From assembly GCA_035656635.1 (NCBI GenBank), contig DASRSD010000168.1, positions 1 to 50,491 of the forward strand: DNA of 50,491 nucleotides. Direction: 5' to 3'. The position numbers and the translations under genes are program-made. This document shows, piece by piece, positions 20,282-28,821 of the stretch. The stretch is from Pirellulales bacterium (GTDB lineage: Bacteria; Planctomycetota; Planctomycetia; Pirellulales; JADZDJ01). Under the pieces are notes generated by a model. The model saw only the letters and a list, made by a program, of their open reading frames with translations, was not told the DNA's origin and did not search any database. How positions within the stretch are numbered: position 1 is the stretch's first letter; each line of letters starts with the position of its first letter.

Positions 20282-23230
20282 CTATGCAGAGAAGCGGCCG
20301 CGCTGATCGCCGGGTAGCGATGTTCGCGCAGAACCGGAGTTTGCGCGCGACGTGGAATTTTCAGAAGCGGGCTCGTCCTCCAGCTTGTCGTGGACTTCGT
20401 TTTCCAATTCAGCATCCGTATCGCCGTCGAATTCGTCTTCGTCCGCTTCATTGTCGGCGTTGTAGTCCTCGTCTTCAGTATCCTCCACGTCTCCAGTGTC
20501 CTCCTCGTCGTCATCCGCATTGCGATGGATCGATTCGTGCTCCGAATGCGAGAGGGGTGAATCATCATCTTCTGGCTCGGGGTCGGGCAGAATGCGATTG
20601 CGCTTGAGCTTGGGGAGCGAAGCCACGCTCAACGCTGTAGGAGCCGAAGTCCAAGCCGGAGCAGCCGGCATGGGCGAAGTCACGGTGTTGGAAGTTCCGG
20701 TGCTACCGGCCACGGGCTGAGTGCCGCCGCCGGATTCGCCGGGATTGATGATGGCCGACCATTGCTCCAGCGTCATCAACACTTCACGGGCTTGCGAACC
20801 GTTGTATTGGCCCACGATGCCATCTTCGGCCATGTAATCAATCAGTCGCGCAGCGCGGCCGTAACCAATCCCCAAGGCGCGTTGCAACAGCGAAACGCTG
20901 CCACGCCCCTCGCGAATGACCACGTCGACGGCTTGCTCGTACAGCTCGTCGCGGTTTTTGAATTTTTCGGCGTCATTGCCATCGCCCGCCGCGGCCGGCT
21001 TGAGCTGCACCAATTCGGTCACGAATTGCGGCTGCGTGGTGCCGACGCAATCGAGCACTCGGTTGATTTCGTCATCGCTCAAATACGTGCCTTGGCCACG
21101 CAACATGGTGCTGGTGCCAGGCAGCAGAAACAGCATATCGCCATTGCCCAACAGTTTTTCCGAGCCCATTTCGTCCAACACCACACGGCTATCCGTGCGG
21201 CTGGCGACTTGGAAGCAAATGCGGGCCGGCAAATTCGATTTGATCAGGCCGGTGATGACATCCACAGTTGGTTTTTGCGTGGCCAGCACCAAATGGATGC
21301 CAACCGCCCGGCTTTTTTGCGCCAAGCGGATGATGTGCTGCTCCACCTCTTTAGCGGAGGTCATCATCAGGTCGGCGATTTCGTCGGCCACGATGACAAT
21401 GTACGGCAGATGATGCGGAATGGCGGCGCGTTCTTCGTCGGTTTCGGGCTTCAGGCGATCCATTAATTCTTCATCGCCCAACTGGTTGTATACGCTGATG
21501 TGCCGCACGCCGGCCCGGGCCAGCAAAGCGTAGCGTTCTTCCATTTTCTCGACGGCCCAAGCCAAAATCGCCTCGGCCTTGCGCATGTCGGTCACGACCG
21601 GGTGCATCAGGTGGGGCAGATTTTTGTACGGGCTGAGCTCGACCATTTTCGGATCGATCATCAGCATGCGCACATCGTTGGGGCTGCGGGTCATCAGCAT
21701 CGAGACAATGATGGAATTCAAGCACACGCTTTTGCCGGTGCCGGTACGGCCTGCAATGAGCAAGTGCGGCAGTGTGGCTAAATCGACCGCCATGGGGTTG
21801 CCGGCCACGTCTTTTCCCAAATACAGCGGAATACGCATTTTTTTGACGCGGCCGTTGGTTTCCTCAATCACCTCCCGCAAGCGCACCAGTTGGCGATCGT
21901 TGTTGGGCACTTCGATGCCGACCGTGTTCTTGCCGGGAATGGGGGCCACAATGCGCACGCTGGGAACGCGCAAGGCGATGGCCAAATCGTCGGCCAGGCT
22001 GGTGATTTTCGAAAGCCGCAGTCCGGCTTCCAATTCGACTTCGTACTGGGCAATGACGGGGCCGGTTTCGATTTCCACTACTTTCACTTTGAAGCCAAAA
22101 TTCAGGAACGTTTTTTCCAGCATTTTGGCTTTCAGGCGCACTTCTTTTTCGTGTTCCTCCAGGTGCACGCTGTCGCCGGGAAGCAGCAGATCGAGCGAGG
22201 GGAATTCGTAATCGATGACCTCATCGGTGTGATTGGCCGCGGCGTCGAGCTGGTTGAGCACTTCGTCGCGGTCCTCGTTTTTGCCCAGGTTGCGAATTTT
22301 TAGCGCGGAAGCTAAGCGAGCACCTAAGCTGGGGGCGGCGGACGCGCCCGGCTGGGATGCTTCTTCGCCTTCCGAATGTTCATCTGCATCGTGATCCTCC
22401 TGTTCCTCATTTTTTCCCGAAACGGGTTTGGCGGCACTGCTCGATTTCACTTTTACATCTTCGCTCACCTCCTCTTTTTCTTTGTCTTCATGTTCATCGT
22501 CGGCGCTGGCGCTGCCTTCTAGCCGTTTGCCACGAATGACCACGGCTGGCTCGGCTTCAGCGCCGATGCTTACATTGTCCAGGTCCGTTTGCTTTCGCCG
22601 GGGCAGGGTAAACGTGCGGCCTAACATTTGGCCGGCGGCAACCAGTGTGAACTTGGCCGGCACACGCAACACCCCTGCCACCAGGCGAAGGAGCAAATAA
22701 TCGGTACACAACAGCAGCCCACCCAAGAGCAGGCTAATGGTCAGAATGAATGCGCCCGTTACGGCGAAATTAATTTCCAATAGCGCCCGGCCGGCGGCTC
22801 CTAAGTAACCGCCCGGCCCAATGACCGGTCCCGGCGAAATGGCCGGCCCTACCAGCGCCAACATTGTGGTACTGCCCAATAGCGCCATCAGCCAGCCGCA
22901 GGCGCGGAGCACCAAATCGTTCAGCGGTCGGCGCGAGAGCAGCCAGACATCGATCACTAGCAGCGAGCCCACGAAGAAAAATGCGCCCCAACCTAGAAGT
23001 CGATACAGTAGCTCAGCGGCGTAAGCCCCCGATCGCCCACAGGCATTGCCCAGCCGGGCGACCACCGAAGTGGAATGTCCCGCCGGCGGCGCGTTAATGA
23101 GCTGGCCCGTGGGAATAGGACTGGAGACGTCGCTGGCATGGTACGTGAGCAAGGCGACGGTCAAAAACAACACGACCGCCAACAGCGCCACGGCTACCAC
23201 GTCAAGTTTATGACTACGTTTTTCGGGCAT
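20282..23230 (-). CDS. ftsK: DNA translocase FtsK/SpoIIIE with acidic tail
   Basis: Pumps chromosome ends apart at division and activates dimer resolution. The 982 residues contain four N-terminal membrane helices (about 9-190), a Glu/Lys-rich linker, the alpha/beta motor with Walker A GRTGTGKSVCLNS and Walker B IVIVADEIADLM, and the gamma winged helix (GRGSVSLLQRALGIGYGRAARLID). Unusually, about 158 residues follow gamma, with a long acidic run (DDEEDTGDVEDTEDEDYNAD and more) before a Ser/Arg-rich end. Gamma is normally at or very near the C-terminus. The start ATG precedes MPEKRSHKLDVVAVALLAVV, a typical short cytoplasmic lead. The acidic tail may modulate DNA binding; this is inference. 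Confidence 0.95.
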   Translation of the reverse strand: MPEKRSHKLDVVAVALLAVVLFLTVALLTYHASDVSSPIPTGQLINAPPAGHSTSVVARLGNACGRSGAYAAELLYRLLGWGAFFFVGSLLVIDVWLLSRRPLNDLVLRACGWLMALLGSTTMLALVGPAISPGPVIGPGGYLGAAGRALLEINFAVTGAFILTISLLLGGLLLCTDYLLLRLVAGVLRVPAKFTLVAAGQMLGRTFTLPRRKQTDLDNVSIGAEAEPAVVIRGKRLEGSASADDEHEDKEKEEVSEDVKVKSSSAAKPVSGKNEEQEDHDADEHSEGEEASQPGASAAPSLGARLASALKIRNLGKNEDRDEVLNQLDAAANHTDEVIDYEFPSLDLLLPGDSVHLEEHEKEVRLKAKMLEKTFLNFGFKVKVVEIETGPVIAQYEVELEAGLRLSKITSLADDLAIALRVPSVRIVAPIPGKNTVGIEVPNNDRQLVRLREVIEETNGRVKKMRIPLYLGKDVAGNPMAVDLATLPHLLIAGRTGTGKSVCLNSIIVSMLMTRSPNDVRMLMIDPKMVELSPYKNLPHLMHPVVTDMRKAEAILAWAVEKMEERYALLARAGVRHISVYNQLGDEELMDRLKPETDEERAAIPHHLPYIVIVADEIADLMMTSAKEVEQHIIRLAQKSRAVGIHLVLATQKPTVDVITGLIKSNLPARICFQVASRTDSRVVLDEMGSEKLLGNGDMLFLLPGTSTMLRGQGTYLSDDEINRVLDCVGTTQPQFVTELVQLKPAAAGDGNDAEKFKNRDELYEQAVDVVIREGRGSVSLLQRALGIGYGRAARLIDYMAEDGIVGQYNGSQAREVLMTLEQWSAIINPGESGGGTQPVAGSTGTSNTVTSPMPAAPAWTSAPTALSVASLPKLKRNRILPDPEPEDDDSPLSHSEHESIHRNADDDEEDTGDVEDTEDEDYNADNEADEDEFDGDTDAELENEVHDKLEDEPASENSTSRANSGSARTSLPGDQRGRFSA

Positions 23231-23530
23231 AGATGCGTTTGCAAAATCAGGCCGCGGACCGGCGGGTGATGATTTCCAAATTCGGCGGGGAACCGTGTTT
23301 GGGATCGCGCTCCGTCACTGGCTGGCTTTTGGCCGTTGCATCCCTGCTCGAAAATTGCTCCGGGTGAGTGTGTTTGCTTTTAGTCCCGCAAGGAATTTTA
23401 CCACTCTCTGTGCAACACAGGGCTTCGACGAGGCGGAAGTGAGCGAGATCGGCGGCAATGGCATCGGCCTATGCCGAAGAGGAAAAGTTTGACGACCGGC
23501 AGCCGCCAAAAGCCCGCGGTTTTTGCAAAC
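23231..23530. other. Intergenic region between truB and ftsK
   Basis: No gene, RNA or clear hairpin terminator was recognised. It must hold the ftsK promoter if truB is not co-transcribed. Confidence 0.4.
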
Positions 23531-24418
23531 TCAGTCGGGCAAAAAATTTCGCACAGGACCCAGCAGGCCGTCGCGCCGTCGGTGGAGAATGGCCGCAAGC
23601 TTTCCGCAGCCGTCAAGCGCGGCAAACTCCGCCGCGGGTGGCTCGGTTGCGGAAGCTGGCCGAACAATGAACAAGCCGCGGAAGATGGATTGTAATTCGG
23701 CTTCGTCCAGCGTGATGGCCGACAAGTGATCTACCGCCGATTGCGGCGCTAGCAAATGCTGGCCCAAGTTATCTTGAGTCAGTGTGCTGGCTTCGACGGC
23801 GTCTTCCGCGAGGAATTTTCCAATGGCGGTGCGCTTCAATCGGCTCATAATGGCGGCGGTACCCAGCGATTCGGCCAAATCACGCCCCAAGGAACGCACA
23901 TAAGTGCCGCTAGAGCATTGCAATTCCAGCGTCAATTCGGGATAGCTGTAATCCATTACTTGCAACCAGTGAATGGTGACCGGCCGAGGCTGCAATTCAA
24001 CCGTTTGTCCTTTCCGGGCCAGTTTATACGCACGCTGGCCCGATACTTTCAGCGCGGAAAATGCCGGCGGACGCTGTTCAATCTCGCCGATAAATTTCGC
24101 GGCGGCCGTTTCCACTTCTAACCGGGTCGGCACAGGAGGGTTGGGCAACTCTGTGACCAGGCCTTCGGTATCTTCCGTCGGGCTGCTGCGCCCCAAGAGA
24201 AATGTGCCGCGGTAGCGCTTGGGCATTTGCTGCACGTAATCGATCAGCCGCGTCGCCTGGCCGACACACACCATGAGCACGCCCGTGGCCAGTGGATCCA
24301 AAGTGCCGGCATGGCCGGCCTTGGCGGGCTTCACCAAACGCTGCACCTGATCGACCACCCAACGCGAAGTTTTTCCCGCAGGTTTGTAAATATTGAGCAG
24401 ACCGAAGTAGTGTGACAC
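23531..24418 (-). CDS. truB: tRNA pseudouridine-55 synthase TruB
   Basis: Converts U55 of tRNA T-loops to pseudouridine. The conserved domain begins FGLLNIYKPAGKTSRWVVDQ, and the catalytic Asp is in GHAGTLDPLATGVL. Other family marks are YVQQMPKRYRGTFLLG, RPPAFSALKVSGQRAYKLAR and GTYVRSLGRDLAESLG. A GTG at 24418 is preferred as start: 27 residues upstream within an open frame add an odd hydrophobic stretch (LGICLLLLFFGGIL) and overlap the next gene. The GTG has a GGCGGAA sequence about 10 nt upstream. The product is 295 residues, close to bacterial TruB. It follows the retropepsin-like gene by 55 bp, probably in one transcript. Confidence 0.9.
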   Translation of the reverse strand: MSHYFGLLNIYKPAGKTSRWVVDQVQRLVKPAKAGHAGTLDPLATGVLMVCVGQATRLIDYVQQMPKRYRGTFLLGRSSPTEDTEGLVTELPNPPVPTRLEVETAAAKFIGEIEQRPPAFSALKVSGQRAYKLARKGQTVELQPRPVTIHWLQVMDYSYPELTLELQCSSGTYVRSLGRDLAESLGTAAIMSRLKRTAIGKFLAEDAVEASTLTQDNLGQHLLAPQSAVDHLSAITLDEAELQSIFRGLFIVRPASATEPPAAEFAALDGCGKLAAILHRRRDGLLGPVRNFLPD

Positions 24419-24473
24419 AAGAATTCCGCCAAAAAATAACAGCAGAAGGCAAATGCCGAGGGCAGGAACCTGC

Positions 24474-24854
24474 TTATTTGACTTTGGCCGAAGCCACATT
24501 CGGGCTGTTGGGGTTCACATCGGCGATGCGCTGTTGCGGTATAAGGATTAGGTCCATATCTTCCATCGGAATGGCGCCCAACAGCACTTCATCGCCCATC
24601 ACGACAGCGCCGACGTAGGCAACGCGATTTTTGAAGCGCGTTTCAATGGGCCCAACATAGGCCGTCAATCGCCGAGAGCCGTCGGCGAGCGTGACTTCCT
24701 TTTTGCTTTGCTCTTCCAACTGCAAGTCGGCTTGCACTCGTTCTGGAATGACCAGGTATACAGCGCCCGTGTCGACCAGCGCGTCGGTCTGGACGGGTTC
24801 AATTTCCGGCCGCCTTGGATTCGAGAGCGTCAATTGCACGGTAATCAACCCCAT
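24474..24854 (-). CDS. Clan AA retropepsin-like aspartic protease family protein
   Basis: The 126-residue protein has a single retropepsin-type domain: the active-site motif ALVDTGAVYLVIPERV near residues 25-40 and a second hydrophobic block EVLLGAIPMEDMDLIL near the C-terminus. Such proteins act as dimers, each chain providing one Asp. It has no signal peptide or membrane helix, so it would be cytoplasmic. Small proteins of this type are often found in bacteria with toxin-like or mobile contexts, but nothing here shows that. The start has a weak AGG upstream. Protease activity is inferred from DTGA; the family also holds members without known activity. Precedes truB by 55 bp on the same strand. 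Confidence 0.75.
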   Translation of the reverse strand: MGLITVQLTLSNPRRPEIEPVQTDALVDTGAVYLVIPERVQADLQLEEQSKKEVTLADGSRRLTAYVGPIETRFKNRVAYVGAVVMGDEVLLGAIPMEDMDLILIPQQRIADVNPNSPNVASAKVK

Positions 24855-24912
24855 GATGCGAATAACCTAATTGTACGTTACACACGAATCTGTGGACAAC
24901 ACCACAACCCCG

Positions 24913-26484
24913 TCAATCCGCTAAACCGCGGATAGGAAAATCGAACAAACTGGCGATCTCCGTGGCGGTTTTTTGCCGCAAGTTCGAAAATCGGGCGTGC
25001 AATTCTTCCGGATGCTCCACCCCCAGCGATGCCAAAGCGCGAAATTTGTAATTCAGCACGTCGTCGAGTGCGGTGGCATCCTTATTTCGCGCATGGCCCA
25101 GCGGATACATCACCAGTCCGCTCGATTGCCTGCCAAGTTGTGCGTGTTCGATTTCCAGCGTGGTGGGAATGCCGTCAGGATATTTGGCGTCGTACTCCGG
25201 ACCGCCGTGACGGAATTCAATTTTTTCCATGAGTTGCCGAGTCAGCGGATGCACCAACGCGGCTTCGTCGTAATCCGCCGGCAGCAGCATCAACTCTTTC
25301 CAGCCGGTGCGCTGTTGTTCAAAGGCTTTGCGCAGCAGCGTGGCGACAATGTAAACCATCGAATGGTCGGCGCTTTGCCGAGTGCGGGGATCGCGCTTGG
25401 CCGGATCGCCAATAATGTGAAATGCCGGCTCGTAGATGCTGATGCGCACCGAGCGCAACTGTTCGGGATTTTCCAGCAGCCGTGGTTGGCGTGATAAAAC
25501 GTCGATTAAGCCTTGAATGGCGCCGGCCGATTGATGTTCGTACAGTCCCAATTTGAAGTGCATGCCCAGCACGGCGAAATCATCGCCGCCGGTAGCCAAC
25601 GCCAATGCAAACGGGCTTTCTCCATTGCGGGCCGGCTTTTCGAACAAGCAGAAAACAGCTTCTGGATTGCAGAACACATCGGCGGGCCCGACAAAACCTC
25701 GCAATGCCCGTTGGGCACTCAGCACGGCCACTTCGGCGCTGATGGCGGCGGAAGCTCCCTTGGAATCGGAAAGTTGTTTGCCGTGGCGAATGGCGCGAAA
25801 CGGAATGTAATGCGCCACGACCAAGCCAATGGCCAATTCAATTTGCTCTGCCGTGGCCCCCCGCATGGCTCCATACACGGCGGCCGACGCAATTGCCCCG
25901 TGCACCACGTGATCGAGTTTATACGTTTTCAGCGAAAACACTTCGGCCAGACGGCCACGAATTTCGTCAATCGCCAACATGCCGCGCAAGGCAGCGGCGC
26001 CATCGAGCCCAGTCTGCTGGGCCGCGGCAATGGCGACAGGATAAAAATCGTTGTGGCCGAACTCGCCGGCGGTGTGACCGCGCGCCGGATCGTAACCAAA
26101 GTTGGTGCCGTTGGCATCCCATTCGCGCACGGCCGAACAGTTGGCGAGGACAGCCTTTTCCGGTTTGACAGCAACATGGGAGCCGAAGCAGGTTGCGCCG
26201 TGAGCAGTTTTCCCCCTCACCCAGCCCTCTCCCGCCAGGAAAGAGAGTTGTTGAGATGCTGCGAGGTATTCCAGCGCTTCCTGCCGCAGGACCGTGGGTG
26301 CATTGCAGCCACAGGCTAAGGCCGAAACGCCGCAGGCCACGCTATCTATGTGCAATCGCTCCAGCATTTGCCAAACCCTCTCGGAAGGGCCGGCTGAATC
26401 CTTGTTGACCCGGACAAAATGGATTGCATATTCAGCGATGCCGCGAGCTTGGTTGGTATCGGCGGGCAAGGTGATAAATTCGCT
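24913..26484 (-). CDS. MmgE/PrpD family protein
   Basis: MmgE/PrpD proteins include 2-methylcitrate dehydratase (propionate catabolism), cis-aconitate decarboxylase and uncharacterised relatives. Family marks here: SVACGVSALACG, REWDANGTNFGYDPARGHTA, DHVVHGAIASAAVYG, IPFRAIRHGKQLSDSKGASAA and HGGPEYDAKYPDGIP. No prpB, prpC or acn gene is near, so the substrate is open. A TTG start at 26484 is proposed: GGAG lies 8 nt upstream, the product has the usual length (523 residues), and it clears the divergent kinase. The frame extends upstream to 26766 inside the kinase gene. An in-frame repeat at 26212-26250 adds SFLAGEGWVRGK. The start is the least certain part. Confidence 0.8.
   Translation of the reverse strand, partial: SEFITLPADTNQARGIAEYAIHFVRVNKDSAGPSERVWQMLERLHIDSVACGVSALACGCNAPTVLRQEALEYLAASQQLSFLAGEGWVRGKTAHGATCFGSHVAVKPEKAVLANCSAVREWDANGTNFGYDPARGHTAGEFGHNDFYPVAIAAAQQTGLDGAAALRGMLAIDEIRGRLAEVFSLKTYKLDHVVHGAIASAAVYGAMRGATAEQIELAIGLVVAHYIPFRAIRHGKQLSDSKGASAAISAEVAVLSAQRALRGFVGPADVFCNPEAVFCLFEKPARNGESPFALALATGGDDFAVLGMHFKLGLYEHQSAGAIQGLIDVLSRQPRLLENPEQLRSVRISIYEPAFHIIGDPAKRDPRTRQSADHSMVYIVATLLRKAFEQQRTGWKELMLLPADYDEAALVHPLTRQLMEKIEFRHGGPEYDAKYPDGIPTTLEIEHAQLGRQSSGLVMYPLGHARNKDATALDDVLNYKFRALASLGVEHPEELHARFSNLRQKTATEIASLFDFPIRGLAD
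26212..26250 (-). repeat. In-frame palindromic repeat in the PrpD-family gene
   Basis: CCCCCTCACCCAGCCCTCTC then CCGCCAGGAAAGAGAG, the same family as in valS but more diverged on one arm. It encodes roughly LSFLAGEGWVRG near the N-terminus of the protein. Confidence 0.65.
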
Positions 26485-26637
26485 CAAATCAGAAACTCCA
26501 AAGCTAATTGGCCGCGAAAGCAAACTGTGGACAGAGACGCTATTCACGCGGATGTTAGTTGCGACGGATGTCAGCCGAGCAAAACCAGGTACAATAAATA
26601 TCTGCAGAATCGTCCATTCTACGCCGGCACTGAAACC

Positions 26638-28596
26638 ATGCAATTCGATCGCCTGGGACCGTACAAAATTGGCAAACGGCTTGGCCGGGGCGGCATGGGC
26701 GCCGTATTCGAGGGACAAAACGTCGAAACCGGCGAGGCCGGCGCCATCAAAGTCCTCAATCCGCACCTGGCCGACGAAGAAGGCTTCCGCGAACGGTTCG
26801 AACTGGAAATCAACACGCTGAAAAAACTAAAGCATCCTAACATCGTGCGGATGCTCGGCTTCGGCGAGCAACAAGGATACCTATATTACGTGATGGAGTT
26901 GGTTCGCGGGCACAGCGTCGAGGAGGAGCTGCAACAAGGACGCCGATTTACCTGGCGCGAAGTGGTCCAATATGCCGTCAAGCTTTCCAAAGCACTGCGG
27001 CATGCGCACGATCATGGCGTCATTCACCGCGACATCAAGCCGGCGAATTTGCTGTTGAACGAAGACGATTCTGACATCAAGCTCACCGATTTTGGCATCG
27101 CCCGGCTGTTTGGCAACAACCGCTTGACGATGGATGGCGCCTTAGTCGGCACGGCCGAATACATGTCGCCGGAGCAAGCCACCGGCGAGCGTGTTACGCC
27201 GCTCAGCGATTTGTATAGCCTGGGCGGGGTAATGTTCGCCATGCTCGCCGGACGGCCGCCGTTTCGCGCCGCTTCGCTGGCCGAAATGCTGCACAAGCAG
27301 CGGTTTGAGCCGGCGCCGCCCTTGTCGCGTTATGCCAGCGACATTCCGCCGGAGTTGGAAGAATTGATCAATCGCCTGTTGTCGAAAGAACCTGCCGCTC
27401 GCGCGCCAAACGCTTTGGTCCTGAGCCGGCAATTGGCGGCCATGGAACACGGCCTGTCGATGATTCGTCAACGCCCCGCCGAAGAGCCGGTTCCTCAATT
27501 TGAGGAAGACTTGGAGCTGGCCGGGAACAAAACCGTCTCCGACGCCGTTCAACCACCGTCGAATCAGACAGTCACCAGTGGCACGCCGCCGGTTCCGTCG
27601 CCATCCAGCAGCGATTTGCGATCGGCCACTCGTGCCGGCACTCCGCCGCCGCCGGCAATGCCGTACGATCCAAATGCCTCCACCATGATTGCCCCGGCGC
27701 CGTCCATGGCGGCCGGTGGCCCAATTCCAGTTGTAGCCGGTGCGGCCCCCAGCGTGGGTTCTGCGCCCCGTAAAACGGTGCTTTCGAATTCTGTTGCGAT
27801 GCCAGCGGCTTCAGTTGCCGCCGCTGCGGCTGTGCCTGGATCGCAAACCGCCATCACTTCCAGCCGGTTCACTACGGTGGAAGAAGACGAGCGCCAGCAA
27901 GAAGTGCTGCAACGCGCCAGCGAAAGTAATTCGTCGATCATTCAAATCGGACTGTTGTTGTTCAGCCTGGCGATGATTGCCGCCTTGGTCTGGTATTTAT
28001 CGCGTCCCCCGTCGGCGGAAAAATTGCTGGTCCGCATCGATGCGGCCGCCGGCGAAGGAGACGGCAGCGGCTTGCCGAATGCAGAAGACGACGTGAACAG
28101 CTTTCTCAGCCGGTTTCCCGAACACGAGCGGACCGCCGACGTGAAGCGTTACCAGGAAGAAATCAACTTGCAACGGCAGGAGCGTCAGCTTCGGTTGCGC
28201 GCCCGCTTACTGACTGGCGAAGATAGTTTAAGCCCCGTCGAGCGCGATTACTTGGAAGCGATGAACGCCGTGACCATCGACCCGCAACGCACCATCGACA
28301 AGTTGCAAGCCTTGGTGCAGTTGTACGGCGCCGAAACTGACTCCAGCGACCGGACAGCTCAATCCGTGGAATTTGCGCGCTGGGAATTGAAGCAGCTGCG
28401 TGACCAAGCAGCCAAATCCATTCCCGAATATCAAGCATTGATTACCGCCAATTTGAAGCGGGCCGAACAATTGCGGCAAACGTCGCCCGAGCAAGCCCGC
28501 GCAATTTGGCAAAGCATTATCACATTGTACGGCGACCGGCCCTGGGCCGCCGAAGCGGTGGCGAAAGCGAAAGCGGAACTCCAGCAGGAAAAATGA
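26638..28596 (+). CDS. Membrane-anchored serine/threonine protein kinase
   Basis: Hanks-type kinase. Residues about 8-270 hold the catalytic domain: glycine loop GRGGMGAVFEG, the ATP lysine in AIKVL, HRDIKPANLLL (near residue 130), DFGIAR and GTAEYMSPEQA. A Pro/Ser/Ala-rich linker leads to one membrane helix, SIIQIGLLLFSLAMIAALVW (about 433-456), then about 195 residues beyond the membrane with no recognised sensor fold but helical, TPR-like composition. ATG at 26638 matches the canonical kinase start (MQFDRLGPYKIGKRLG); the frame is open further upstream but there it overlaps the divergent PrpD-family gene. The last 170 residues would be periplasmic. Regulates an unknown target; a planctomycete typically has many such kinases. 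Confidence 0.9.
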   Translation: MQFDRLGPYKIGKRLGRGGMGAVFEGQNVETGEAGAIKVLNPHLADEEGFRERFELEINTLKKLKHPNIVRMLGFGEQQGYLYYVMELVRGHSVEEELQQGRRFTWREVVQYAVKLSKALRHAHDHGVIHRDIKPANLLLNEDDSDIKLTDFGIARLFGNNRLTMDGALVGTAEYMSPEQATGERVTPLSDLYSLGGVMFAMLAGRPPFRAASLAEMLHKQRFEPAPPLSRYASDIPPELEELINRLLSKEPAARAPNALVLSRQLAAMEHGLSMIRQRPAEEPVPQFEEDLELAGNKTVSDAVQPPSNQTVTSGTPPVPSPSSSDLRSATRAGTPPPPAMPYDPNASTMIAPAPSMAAGGPIPVVAGAAPSVGSAPRKTVLSNSVAMPAASVAAAAAVPGSQTAITSSRFTTVEEDERQQEVLQRASESNSSIIQIGLLLFSLAMIAALVWYLSRPPSAEKLLVRIDAAAGEGDGSGLPNAEDDVNSFLSRFPEHERTADVKRYQEEINLQRQERQLRLRARLLTGEDSLSPVERDYLEAMNAVTIDPQRTIDKLQALVQLYGAETDSSDRTAQSVEFARWELKQLRDQAAKSIPEYQALITANLKRAEQLRQTSPEQARAIWQSIITLYGDRPWAAEAVAKAKAELQQEK

Positions 28597-28796
28597 ACCG
28601 CGAAGAACGCGAAGGAACACAGAAAATCAAAGACAATTTCATTAGGAAACCAGGAATCTAGGAGAATAGGAAAAGAATTTGCAACTATTTCGAATACTGA
28701 CCAGTATGTTCAATGCGAATTATCCAATGCCTATTCCGGGCTTCCTGACTTCATGGCTTCCTAATAAAAATTCTTCTTTGCGTTCTTTGCGGTTCA
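28594..28796. repeat. 203-bp nested inverted-repeat (fold-back) element
   Basis: Outer arms TGAACCGCGAAGAACGCGAA (28594 onward) and TTCTTTGCGTTCTTTGCGGT (to about 28796) are inverse copies with few differences. Inner arms ATTAGGAAACCAGGAATC and GACTTCATGGCTTCCTAAT (28640-28765) are also inverse. The kinase stop TGA is the first codon of the element and hemB begins 25 bp after it. No coding capacity is seen. Confidence 0.75.
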
Positions 28797-28821
28797 AACA
28801 GGTTTGAACTATAAGAATAAC

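Noticed and set aside
26485..26766. Long N-terminal extension of the PrpD-family protein
   Set aside because: It would overlap the start of the divergent kinase and has no family similarity; a TTG with a good ribosome site fits better.
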